Source: CALISC01 sp963545195
Lineage (GTDB): Bacteria; Bacillota_I; Bacilli_A; Acholeplasmatales; Acholeplasmataceae
Direction: 5' to 3'
Length of the DNA: 29,893 nucleotides
Assembly (NCBI GenBank): GCA_963545195.1
Contig: CAUUIA010000005.1
Span: forward strand, 1 to 29,893
In this document: positions 15,280 to 23,712 of the stretch, piece by piece
Numbering within the stretch: the stretch's first letter is position 1
How the letters are laid out: each line of letters opens with the position of its first letter
Position numbers and translations under genes: made by a program
The notes under the pieces: generated by a model
Seen by the model: only the letters and a program-made list of their open reading frames with translations
Databases searched by the model: none
Told to the model about the DNA's origin: nothing

Positions 15280-17262
15280 ATGGATTTAAAGGCAAAGAAA
15301 GACAGAATTGACAATTTAATTAAGCAGATTAACGAGGCCGCAAAACAGTACTACACCTTAGATAAACCTTTGATTTCTGACTTTGAATACGACATGCTAG
15401 TCAAGGAACTTGAACAACTTGAACATGATTTTCCTAAACTCAAAAGACCAGATTCTCCAACTTTAAAAGTAGGTGGCGAAATTCTTTTAGGTTTTGAAAA
15501 AGTCGTACACCCTGTGCCAATGAAGTCATTAAATAACGTATACTCACAAGACGAACTTTTTGCGTTTTTTGCTAAAGTTAACGAAAAATATCCCAACACT
15601 AAATTTGTCTCTGAACTTAAAATCGATGGCCTGGCGATTAACTTAGATTATGAAAGCGGATATTTCAAAAAAGCATCTACCCGCGGTGATGGGCAAGTTG
15701 GCGAAGATGTAACTAAAACCGTAATTAAAACAAATTATTTGCCACTAAAGTTAACTGAACCTGTCACCTTAACTGTGCGTGGCGAGATATTTATGCCAAA
15801 CTCTCAATTTAAAAAAATCAATGAAGAACGCTTAAAAAATGGTGAGAACTTATTCGCAAATCCCCGAAACGCCACAGCTGGAACTATTCGTCAACTTAAC
15901 ACAGAAATTGTCAGAAAACGTGGACTAGACATTTTTATCTATACTTTAGTGGACGCTGAAAGGTACAATGTTAGCAGCCAAATTGAGGCTCTTTTATACC
16001 TTGAAAAACTAGGGTTTAAAGTTAATCCTAACTACAAAACTCTGATGCTAAACGAACTTACAGATAGCGTAGTTTATTACGATAACTTAAGAAAAAATCT
16101 AGACTACGCAACTGATGGAATTGTTTTTAAAGTCAACGACTTTAAAGTGCAGGCTAGTTTAGGATTTACTGTAAAATCGCCTAGGTGGGCTATTGCCTAC
16201 AAATTTGAACCTGAAAAAGTAGAAACTAAAATTAACAAAATTGTCTACCAAGTTGGCAGAACTGGAGCAGTTACACCAGTCGCTGAGTTTGACCGCGTGT
16301 TTGTTTCAGGAACTTACGTACAAAGAGCAACACTACACAATGAAGCATTTGTTAAAGAAAAAGACATTAGAGTTGGAGACTATGTTTTAGTCTATAAAGC
16401 AGCCGAAATCATTCCAGAAATTACCGAAGTAATTAAAGAAAAAAGGCCAGCAACCGCTAAGCCTTTTGAAATGATTAAAACTTGTCCTGCATGCAACAGT
16501 AAACTAATAAAAAAACAGGCATTTTGGGTATGTGAGAACTTAGAATGCGAATCCAGAGTTATTAACAGTTTAATTCATTTTTGTGCAAGGACTTGCATGA
16601 ATATCCAAGACTTGGGTGAAAAAACTATTGAGACTTTATTTAACCAAGGTTTCATAAAAAACATCCAAGATATTTATGCTCTTCACACCTATAGAAGTCA
16701 GTTAATCGCCTTAGAAGGCTTTAAAGACCGTTCTGTCGACAAAATTTTAATAGAAATAGAAGCATCTAAAAAAGCGCCTTTTAGAACTCTGCTTTTTGCC
16801 CTTGGTATTCCGAATGTCGGAAAAAAAGTAGCAGGTTTGATTACAAAACACTTTAAAAATATTCATGCTCTGCTTTTGGCGACTGAAGAAGAAATCTCTC
16901 AAATTAACGAAATTGGTCCAAGCATTGCAGGTTCATTAGTAAGTTATTTTAACAGCCCAAAAGGTAAAGCATTAGTTGAGTTTTTAAAAACTAATGGTTT
17001 TGTTTTAACAGAAGAAGAACTTGCAGTTCAAGACAGTTATTTTAGTGGTAAAAAAGTGTTGATTACTGGTACTCTTCAAAACTACAAGAGAGCAGAATTG
17101 CAGGACATTTTGGCCAAACTAGGCGCTAATTTAGTATCTTCTATTAGTAAAGAAACAGAAGTGTTGATAGTTGGCGAAAACGCAGGCTCTAAGTTAAGCA
17201 AAGCCAAACAATTTAACACAACCTTAGTTTACGAAAAAGACCTTGAGGAATTGTTGAAATGA
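15280..17262 (+). CDS. ligA: NAD+-dependent DNA ligase LigA
   Basis: The enzyme seals nicks during replication and repair using NAD+. The 660 residues match the family length. In order: the NAD-binding Ia domain with Y25 in QYYTLDKP; the adenylation domain with KIDG (Lys114); the EGYV-like and GEIFMP regions and the NPRNATAG loop; the OB domain with YQVGRTGAVTPVAE and RATLHNE; a four-cysteine zinc finger (CPAC...C...C) at about 405-430; helix-hairpin-helix repeats at about 460-565; and a BRCT domain from about 585 (SGKKVLITGTL). All key motifs are intact. The gene opens a long operon: its TGA stop overlaps the uvrA ATG (ATGA). The -10 lies immediately before the ATG, so translation probably starts on a leaderless message. 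Confidence 0.97.
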   Translation: MDLKAKKDRIDNLIKQINEAAKQYYTLDKPLISDFEYDMLVKELEQLEHDFPKLKRPDSPTLKVGGEILLGFEKVVHPVPMKSLNNVYSQDELFAFFAKVNEKYPNTKFVSELKIDGLAINLDYESGYFKKASTRGDGQVGEDVTKTVIKTNYLPLKLTEPVTLTVRGEIFMPNSQFKKINEERLKNGENLFANPRNATAGTIRQLNTEIVRKRGLDIFIYTLVDAERYNVSSQIEALLYLEKLGFKVNPNYKTLMLNELTDSVVYYDNLRKNLDYATDGIVFKVNDFKVQASLGFTVKSPRWAIAYKFEPEKVETKINKIVYQVGRTGAVTPVAEFDRVFVSGTYVQRATLHNEAFVKEKDIRVGDYVLVYKAAEIIPEITEVIKEKRPATAKPFEMIKTCPACNSKLIKKQAFWVCENLECESRVINSLIHFCARTCMNIQDLGEKTIETLFNQGFIKNIQDIYALHTYRSQLIALEGFKDRSVDKILIEIEASKKAPFRTLLFALGIPNVGKKVAGLITKHFKNIHALLLATEEEISQINEIGPSIAGSLVSYFNSPKGKALVEFLKTNGFVLTEEELAVQDSYFSGKKVLITGTLQNYKRAELQDILAKLGANLVSSISKETEVLIVGENAGSKLSKAKQFNTTLVYEKDLEELLK

Positions 17263-20081
17263 AAAGCGATATCACTAAATATATTAATGTCTATGGCGCT
17301 AAAGAAAACAACTTAAAAAACATCAATGTATCTATTCCTAAAAACAAGTTAGTGATAGTAACAGGGGTCTCTGGTTCTGGTAAATCTACACTAGCCTTTG
17401 ATACCCTGTATCAAGAAGGACAGCGCAGATATATAGAATCGCTTTCTTCTTATGCTCGCCAGTTTCTTGGCAACTTTGAAAAACCAAACGTAGATAAGAT
17501 AGAAGGACTTTCGCCAAGTATCGCAATTGACCAAAAAAGTTCTGTTTTTAATCCTCGCTCAACGGTAGGTACACAAACTGAGATTTACGACTACATTAGA
17601 CTACTTTTTGCGTCAATCGGCAAACCTTTTACTTTAGACAACAAACCTTTAGCAAGAGAAACTATTCAAGAAATCACCGCGTTTGCAATGAAGTTACTTG
17701 ACACTAAAATCCAAATTTTAATCAAAGAAACTAAACTGCCAAATGAAGATAATCTAGATTTTCTCAATCGTATTCAAAAGAAAGGTTATAACCGTGTTTT
17801 AGTAGATGGTCAGGTCATTAGAATTGACGAAGACAAAGTAGAAACTAACCAGGATTTTCTCTATGTCATAATTTCAACTATCACGGTTTCAGATGATAAA
17901 GTTTCAAGAATTTTTGAAACTATAGAAACTGCATTTAAAGAAAACGCCAAAGTTATTTACATCAGAAACACTGAGACAAACGAACTTACTCCTTTTTCTG
18001 AACACTATCACTATCAAGACGAAATTTTTGAAATTCCAAAAATTGAGCCACGTTTGTTTTCGTTTAATGTACCAATTGGTGCTTGTCCTAACTGTAAAGG
18101 TTTAGGAAGTATCATGACAATTGAGCCTGAACTGGTTTTTGACCCAGAACTTTCAATTAAGGAAGGCGCAATTATTCCTGCACAAAACAACAACGAAGAT
18201 AATCTGCAGTCGCAAGTTTTTGAAATTGCTGCTAACTTTTTTCAAATTGACACAAACATTCCACTAAAGCTACTTGAAAAAGAAAAACTCCAAAAACTGT
18301 ATTTTGGTAGTCCTGAGTTAATTGAGTTTAATTTAATTTCAAAAAGCGGCCGTATTACAAAAAAAATAGAGTCATTTGAAGGAGTTGTTAATCACTATCA
18401 AAGACGTTTTGACACAACAACAGCTGAGTGGTTCCGCGAGTGGCTTGGTAAGTTTGCAAAAGAATCTGTATGCAAACAATGCGAAGGCAAACGTTTAAAT
18501 CAATCTGCGCTTTCGGTTAAAATAAAAGATTTAAATATTTTTGAACTTTCTGATTTATCGGTTAAAAAACTACTTGAGTTTTTAAATAATTTAACTTTAA
18601 CTGAAGAAGAAAACACGATTTCTTTAAGCATTTTAAAAGAAATTAAAGACCGTCTAAACTTCCTTAACGACGTTGGACTTTCTTACCTTAATTTAAATCG
18701 TTCGGCCGCGACCTTGTCAGGTGGTGAGTTGCAGCGAATTAGACTAGCCACACAAATTGGCGCAAAACTTTCGGGAGTACTTTATGTGCTTGACGAGCCT
18801 TCAATTGGTCTCCATCAGGCTGACAACGCTAAGTTAATCAACACTCTTTGTAAAATGCGCGACCTTGGAAATACCTTAGTGGTGGTAGAGCATGACACTG
18901 AGACCATGGAAGCCGCTGACTGGATTATTGACATTGGTCCAAAAGCCGGAGATTTTGGTGGTGAGTTGGTGGCGGAAGGCACACCAAAAGACTTTATTGA
19001 AAAACCAAAATCACTAACTGGCTATTATTTGTCTGGCCGAACAGAAGTGCCAATTCCAGCAAAACGCCGAGCAATCAGTGATTTTGACTATATAGAAATC
19101 AGCAAAGCCCACGAAAACAACTTAAAAAACATTGACACCAGATTTTACCTAAACGTTTTAACTGTAGTTACAGGAGTTTCGGGCTCTGGTAAATCTAGTT
19201 TAGTGCAAGATGTCCTGCTGAAATCTCTTCAAATTAAACTAGGTGACACTAAACAAACTAAACCTAAAGTTGAGTGGGTACAAGATTTTTCAAAGATAAA
19301 GAAAATTATTGAAATCTCACAAGCCCCAATTGGTCGAACCCCGCGTTCTAACCCCGCTACTTACATCGGTGTTTTTGACTATATTCGTGGACTTTTTGCA
19401 GAACTTCCTTTAGCAAAACAAAGAGGTTATCAAAAAGGTAGGTTTTCTTTCAACGTCAAAGGTGGGCGTTGTGAGGAATGCAAGGGTGACGGACTTAAAA
19501 AAATCTCAATGCACTTCTTGCCAGATGTTTATGTTAAGTGTAGTTTATGTAACGGAACCAGATTTAACTCAGAGACCCTGCAAGTTAAATACAAAGACTT
19601 TAACATCGCAGATGTTCTTGAAATGAGAGTCGAAGAGGCGGTTTCTGTTTTTAAAAACTTCCCGCAAATCCACAAACGCTTAAGCGTGATGCAGGAAGTT
19701 GGACTTGGTTACATTAAATTAGGTCAAGCATCTGATACCTTGTCTGGTGGTGAGGCTCAACGCGTTAAATTAGCCTCTGAACTACACAAGGAAATCAGGC
19801 CTGGAACTATCTTTATTTTAGACGAGCCAACCACTGGGCTTCATCAAGAAGACGTTAAAAAACTTTGTCAGGTTCTCCATAAACTAGTAGACAAAGGAAC
19901 CACTATGGTGGTAATTGAACATAACTTAGATGTCATTAAGCAGGCAGACTGGATAATTGACTTAGGGCCACACGGCGGTGATGAAGGCGGTGAAATTGTT
20001 GCGAAAGGTACAGTTCAAGATATTTGTGAAAATCCACATTCCTTGACTGGAAAATATTTAAGAAAGGTGTTAAAAATATGA
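17259..20081 (+). CDS. uvrA: Excinuclease ABC subunit UvrA
   Basis: This is the damage-recognition ATPase of nucleotide excision repair. The 940 residues are full length. It has two ABC ATPase modules: Walker A GVSGSGKS at 36-43 and again near 638, signature LSGGELQR near 485 and LSGGEAQR near 827, and Walker B phrases VLDEPSIGLHQ and ILDEPTTGLHQ. Zinc sites are CPNC near 274 with CKQC further on, and CEEC near 737 with CSLC near 760. The start ATG overlaps the ligA stop by 4 nt and the end overlaps the lgt start by 4 nt, so translation is coupled. UvrB and UvrC are not in the window. Pairing with ligA makes a repair-focused operon head. Confidence 0.97.
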   Translation: MKSDITKYINVYGAKENNLKNINVSIPKNKLVIVTGVSGSGKSTLAFDTLYQEGQRRYIESLSSYARQFLGNFEKPNVDKIEGLSPSIAIDQKSSVFNPRSTVGTQTEIYDYIRLLFASIGKPFTLDNKPLARETIQEITAFAMKLLDTKIQILIKETKLPNEDNLDFLNRIQKKGYNRVLVDGQVIRIDEDKVETNQDFLYVIISTITVSDDKVSRIFETIETAFKENAKVIYIRNTETNELTPFSEHYHYQDEIFEIPKIEPRLFSFNVPIGACPNCKGLGSIMTIEPELVFDPELSIKEGAIIPAQNNNEDNLQSQVFEIAANFFQIDTNIPLKLLEKEKLQKLYFGSPELIEFNLISKSGRITKKIESFEGVVNHYQRRFDTTTAEWFREWLGKFAKESVCKQCEGKRLNQSALSVKIKDLNIFELSDLSVKKLLEFLNNLTLTEEENTISLSILKEIKDRLNFLNDVGLSYLNLNRSAATLSGGELQRIRLATQIGAKLSGVLYVLDEPSIGLHQADNAKLINTLCKMRDLGNTLVVVEHDTETMEAADWIIDIGPKAGDFGGELVAEGTPKDFIEKPKSLTGYYLSGRTEVPIPAKRRAISDFDYIEISKAHENNLKNIDTRFYLNVLTVVTGVSGSGKSSLVQDVLLKSLQIKLGDTKQTKPKVEWVQDFSKIKKIIEISQAPIGRTPRSNPATYIGVFDYIRGLFAELPLAKQRGYQKGRFSFNVKGGRCEECKGDGLKKISMHFLPDVYVKCSLCNGTRFNSETLQVKYKDFNIADVLEMRVEEAVSVFKNFPQIHKRLSVMQEVGLGYIKLGQASDTLSGGEAQRVKLASELHKEIRPGTIFILDEPTTGLHQEDVKKLCQVLHKLVDKGTTMVVIEHNLDVIKQADWIIDLGPHGGDEGGEIVAKGTVQDICENPHSLTGKYLRKVLKI

Positions 20082-21502
20082 TTAGAAAAATACAAAAACT
20101 CACGGCAAGATACCACGAAACTAAGTTTTTTAAGTTTACAAACAAATACTGGGAAATTTTAACTTTTCCGCTGCTAACCTTGATTTTTATTGCACTTCTT
20201 GCGCTTGCTACCAATGGTTTTCGCACCCCTGACCGCGCAATTGGTTTTAGTAAAACGGCTTTTTCTATTTTTGGGCAAGACGTTAGATGGTATGCAGTCT
20301 TTATTTCTTTTGGAATATTTGCCGCAGTCTACACATCACTAAAAGAAGTCAAGAAATCAAATATTTCGGTATCCTACGCCACAGACGGAGTTTTAATAAT
20401 TATCCCGCTTTCAATTTTAGGCTCTAGACTTTACTACCTGCTGTTTGACCCAAACGCTTCGCTTTCTTCATTTTTTGATTTTAGAAGTGGGGGACTTGCA
20501 ATTCACGGCGCGATAATTGTGGCAATGATTTCGGCAACTATTTACTGCTGGGTCAGAAAAATCAATATGCTCTTGATTCTAGACATTGTAGCAATTGGTT
20601 TCTTAATCGGCCAAATTGCTGGACGTTGGGGCAATTTTATTAACCGTGAAGCGCACGGCACAATGGCCGGAAGTCTGAATTTCTTGCCAGGTTTTATTCG
20701 CGAGCAAATGCACTTCAGTGGAAATAACTCAACTCAACTTGGCTACTGGCATCCGACTTTCTTATATGAGTCTTTGGCTAATTTATTTATCTTAATTTTA
20801 CTACTGGTAGTTCGTCGTTTTAAATTACTTAAAGTTGGCGATATGTTTGGAATATACACCGTAGCCTACGGTTTAATTCGTGGCTTTTTAATTGAACCTT
20901 TTCGCCAAGACCCACTGTGGATTGGCAAGGTTAAACAAAATGTGTTGATTTCTGTACTCTTTGTAATAGGTGGTTTGATTTACTTTGGTATAAAGTATCT
21001 TTACTTCACACACATTCCATACTACGTAGACGCTACTCCTTATCACTACGAAACTTACCTGGACCCCGGTAAAAAAGGTCGTTATATAGTTAACGAAAAA
21101 GGCGAAAAAGTTGGTTCTGTTGCCTACTTTTTACTAGACGCAGATCTTGCTTTAAAACTGGGTTATAAGGTTATTTTGAAGTTTAAACTATATAACTCTA
21201 TATTTGGAATTAAAACAGTTGTTTTCTCTAAACTTAACTTAAAACAAACTTTGGCTGAAAGCGCTTTATATTGTTCATTTAAAAATTCGTATCTGCAAGA
21301 CGAAGTCAATCCGTTTTTAGCAAATGAATTGATGAAAAAAGAGCGAGCTTGCGTGATTTCAGAAAACGAAGTGATGTTAAAACTAGCGGATGCTCTTGAA
21401 ATAAAAACAGTTTTCTATAGCACAGAAACTGCCGAAAATGGCTCTACAACCGCGCTTTACAAGATTAACGATTTAAAGGATTTAAAGGATTTATTTAACT
21501 AA
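20078..21502 (+). CDS. lgt: Prolipoprotein diacylglyceryl transferase Lgt with C-terminal extension
   Basis: Lgt transfers diacylglycerol from phosphatidylglycerol to the lipobox cysteine of prelipoproteins in the membrane. Family motifs are intact: IHGAII (His143), the Lgt signature GRWGNFINREAHG (182-194), HPTFLYES (225-232) and RGFLIEPFR (268-276). About seven hydrophobic segments lie between 28 and 308. Typical Lgt proteins have 260-300 residues; this one has 474. The extra 165 residues (from about 310) form a soluble domain of alternating strands and helices (GRYIVNEKGEK, VAYFLLDADLAL, AESALYCSFKNSYLQDEVN) that I do not recognise and that probably lies in the cytoplasm. The gene ends in a 9-nt tandem repeat encoding DLKDLKDL. 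It overlaps uvrA by 4 nt and is followed 2 nt later by trxB. Confidence 0.95.
   Translation: MIRKIQKLTARYHETKFFKFTNKYWEILTFPLLTLIFIALLALATNGFRTPDRAIGFSKTAFSIFGQDVRWYAVFISFGIFAAVYTSLKEVKKSNISVSYATDGVLIIIPLSILGSRLYYLLFDPNASLSSFFDFRSGGLAIHGAIIVAMISATIYCWVRKINMLLILDIVAIGFLIGQIAGRWGNFINREAHGTMAGSLNFLPGFIREQMHFSGNNSTQLGYWHPTFLYESLANLFILILLLVVRRFKLLKVGDMFGIYTVAYGLIRGFLIEPFRQDPLWIGKVKQNVLISVLFVIGGLIYFGIKYLYFTHIPYYVDATPYHYETYLDPGKKGRYIVNEKGEKVGSVAYFLLDADLALKLGYKVILKFKLYNSIFGIKTVVFSKLNLKQTLAESALYCSFKNSYLQDEVNPFLANELMKKERACVISENEVMLKLADALEIKTVFYSTETAENGSTTALYKINDLKDLKDLFN
21470..21493. repeat. Tandem 9-nt repeat (GATTTAAAG, 2.7 copies) at the lgt gene end
   Basis: Two exact copies of GATTTAAAG and six bases of a third lie in frame at the end of lgt. 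Each junction creates AAAGGA, a Shine-Dalgarno-like core, but the last one is 15 nt from the trxB ATG, too far for an optimal RBS. Confidence 0.85.
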
Positions 21503-21504
21503 TT

Positions 21505-22410
21505 ATGAAAGATTTAATTATTATTGGAGCAGGCCCTGCTGGTCTGAACGCTGCAATTTATGCAGCAAGACAAAACTTAGATACTTTGGTATTTGAAAGA
21601 AAAGTACCAGGTGGTGCAATTATTAACACCAAAGAAATTGAAAACTACCTAGGTTTTAATAAAATTGAGGGTAGTGCATTGGCAAAGTCTATGCACGAAC
21701 ACGCCAAGTCTTTGGGCGCAAAAATAATTGCTGAAAACGTTTTAAAAATTGAAAAAATTGAAAATGGTTTTAATGTTTCTACAAATCAAAATACCTATGA
21801 AACAAAAACTGTGCTTTTAGCAACTGGTCAAAAACCAAGAACACTAAACGTAGAAAACGAAGCCAAATACCTTGGCAATGGTATTTCTTTTTGTGCAACT
21901 TGCGATGGATTTTTCTACAAAGACTTAGAAGTAGCAGTTGTAGGTGGTGGCAACGCCGCTGTTGATGAGGCTACTTTTTTGGCAGATATTTGCAAAAAAG
22001 TCACAGTAATCACTCAAGACCCACACTTAACCGCTGACAAAAAAGGACAAGTAGAATTATTTAAAAAATCCAACATTGAAGTTATTTATAACGCAAAAAT
22101 TAAGAAAATCTTGGATGAAAACAACACACTAAAAGGAATTAACTTTGATGTGTTTGACCAAAATCACTCAGTTTTTGTAGATGGTATTTTTATTTTTATC
22201 GGCCAAGTTCCAGAGTCTTCACTACTTGACACAGAACTGCAAAAAGAATGGGGATACTATTTAGTAAACGAAGACTTGTCTACCTCTATTCCTGGTATTT
22301 TTGTGGCAGGAGATGTTAGAAAAAAAGCAGTTAGACAAGTAATTACAGCCGCCGCTGACGGTGGAATTGCAGTTTCTGCGATTGCCAAATACTTAAAAAA
22401 CCATGGCTAA
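21505..22410 (+). CDS. trxB: Thioredoxin reductase TrxB
   Basis: This is a cytoplasmic flavoenzyme that passes electrons from NADPH to thioredoxin. The 301 residues are the usual low-molecular-weight form. FAD is bound by GAGPAGL (8-14) and by the late GIFVAGDVR segment; NADPH is bound by GGGNAA (147-152). The redox-active pair is CATC (Cys130, Cys133). Thioredoxin is the expected electron donor for MsrAB encoded at 14152, so the window holds two parts of the same repair system (family knowledge). No strong RBS is seen; the start lies 2 nt after the lgt stop, so coupling is likely. The end overlaps whiA by 8 nt. Co-location of trxB, lgt and whiA is common in Firmicutes and Mollicutes. Confidence 0.96.
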   Translation: MKDLIIIGAGPAGLNAAIYAARQNLDTLVFERKVPGGAIINTKEIENYLGFNKIEGSALAKSMHEHAKSLGAKIIAENVLKIEKIENGFNVSTNQNTYETKTVLLATGQKPRTLNVENEAKYLGNGISFCATCDGFFYKDLEVAVVGGGNAAVDEATFLADICKKVTVITQDPHLTADKKGQVELFKKSNIEVIYNAKIKKILDENNTLKGINFDVFDQNHSVFVDGIFIFIGQVPESSLLDTELQKEWGYYLVNEDLSTSIPGIFVAGDVRKKAVRQVITAAADGGIAVSAIAKYLKNHG

Positions 22411-23314
22411 TTCTAGCCAACTGTTGGCAGATGAATTAAAAAAACTCGGGATATCTTTTTCTAAGTACTGCAAGCAAGCAATTTTTGCCTGCGTTTTAAA
22501 AATGCCGTTTTTAGAGTTAAAACAGTTTTTAATGTTGGCACTTTACTTAAAAAAACCAGCAAATAGCGATAGCGAATTTTATGAGTTTAAAGTACCGTAC
22601 GAACTACTTGAACTCTATGACGCTACTTTTAAAAAACTAAAAGTTAAAGCAGTTGTCAACTATGGCTCTAAAAAGGTAGTTTTTACGCACCCTGATTTTT
22701 TGGCAATTGAACCAGAAATTAATACAGCAATTGCTGAAATTTCAAAACCTTTGTTTTTCAAAACTCTATTTCTAATACTAGGCTCAATTAACTCGCCAAG
22801 TTCTGCAAACTACCACCTAGAGTTTAAGTTCAAAAACACAGACTCTTGTTTTTTTGTCCAAAAAACCTTACTTAAATACAATTTAGATGCTAGAATTTCA
22901 AAACGCCTGGACCACCTTTTGCTATATATTAAGTCTTTTGACCAAATAGTTGATTTTTTAAATCACTCAGAACTAAACAAAATCGCAGAGCGCTACACTA
23001 ACTGCAAAATTGACAGAGAAGTGGCGACCACTTTGCAACGCCGAGTGAATTGCGAAACTGCTAATATTAAAAAAACTTCTGAGGTTGCTGCTAAACAAAT
23101 TAAGCAAATCAACTTTATTTTTACAAATCTAGAAACTGAACTTGACCCAGAACTAGAGCGAGTTATGAAATTAAGATTAAAACACCCCTATAGTTCACTT
23201 TCTGAACTTCAGTCAATCTACATTTCTACCTTTAAAAAACAAATCAATCGTGCGCATTTGAGCAACAAGTTTATCAAGGTCAAAAACCTTTACGATAGGC
23301 TAAAAAGGCACTAA
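22403..23314 (+). CDS. whiA: WhiA family DNA-binding protein (divergent)
   Basis: WhiA is a DNA-binding protein linked to cell division and chromosome segregation in Gram-positive bacteria; in Mollicutes it may regulate ribosomal genes. The 303 residues match the family length. An N-terminal domain (about 1-95) is followed by the degenerate LAGLIDADG homing-endonuclease-like core with FLILGSINSPSSANYHLEF near 120-145 and a second half ending DHLLLYIKS. The C-terminal helix-turn-helix contains NCETANIKK, AAKQIKQINFI, and HPYSSLSELQ before the final basic helix INRAHLSNKF. Sequence similarity is low along the N-terminus but the conserved phrases are in order. It overlaps trxB by 8 nt. The catalytic acids of true homing endonucleases are not expected. 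Confidence 0.9.
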   Translation: MANSSQLLADELKKLGISFSKYCKQAIFACVLKMPFLELKQFLMLALYLKKPANSDSEFYEFKVPYELLELYDATFKKLKVKAVVNYGSKKVVFTHPDFLAIEPEINTAIAEISKPLFFKTLFLILGSINSPSSANYHLEFKFKNTDSCFFVQKTLLKYNLDARISKRLDHLLLYIKSFDQIVDFLNHSELNKIAERYTNCKIDREVATTLQRRVNCETANIKKTSEVAAKQIKQINFIFTNLETELDPELERVMKLRLKHPYSSLSELQSIYISTFKKQINRAHLSNKFIKVKNLYDRLKRH

Positions 23315-23318
23315 ATTA

Positions 23319-23327
23319 TGCTAAAAT
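23319..23327 (+). promoter_or_regulatory. Possible internal extended -10 before nusB
   Basis: TGCTAAAAT fits an extended -10 (TG-N-TAAAAT) in the short gap between whiA and nusB. A start near 23334 would leave a leader of about 10 nt with GGAG. This would let nusB-xseA-xseB-dxs be expressed apart from the upstream genes. The evidence is sequence similarity only. Confidence 0.4.
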
Positions 23328-23343
23328 GTCATTGGAGAATAAA

Positions 23344-23712
23344 ATGAAAAAAGAACTACAAACTAGGCTAAATTTAATTAAATCTATCTATCTTTATAAC
23401 TTAGGACTTGAAAATAATTTAGTGTTAACAGAAGAAGAAAAAGAGATTTTTTCGCTATTTTTAACTAAGGTAAACGAAATTGACGAAACAATTTCTAAGG
23501 CCTTGATCGGTTACAGTTTAGACAGACTTTCTAAATTAGATAAAGCAATTGTTGAGTACTCAGTTTTTGAAATGCAAGAACTAAAAACCCCTATACCAGT
23601 TGCAATCAATGAGGCGGTTGAAATCACTAAGTTGTTTTCGGATTTAGATGACGAAAAACAACACAAGTTTACCAACAAGTTATTGCAAAACATCGTTGCT
23701 AATTTAAAATGA
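23344..23712 (+). CDS. nusB: Transcription antitermination factor NusB
   Basis: NusB binds boxA RNA with NusE (S10) and supports rRNA transcription through antitermination. The chosen start is ATG at 23344 because TTGGAG lies 6-7 nt upstream; an in-frame ATG at 23326 lies inside the putative -10 and has no RBS. The protein has 122 residues, somewhat shorter than typical (130-145). It is all helical and shows the C-terminal core LDRLSKLDKAIVEYSVFEMQ and the hallmark IPVAINEAVEITKLFSD, which matches the family PxxVxINEAVELAKxF. The TGA stop overlaps the xseA ATG. nusB beside xseA-xseB is a conserved Firmicutes arrangement. Confidence 0.95.
   Translation: MKKELQTRLNLIKSIYLYNLGLENNLVLTEEEKEIFSLFLTKVNEIDETISKALIGYSLDRLSKLDKAIVEYSVFEMQELKTPIPVAINEAVEITKLFSDLDDEKQHKFTNKLLQNIVANLK

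Noticed and set aside
23326..23343. Upstream ATG start for nusB
   Set aside because: It lies in the probable -10 box and lacks an RBS; ATG at 23344 has TTGGAG at the right distance.
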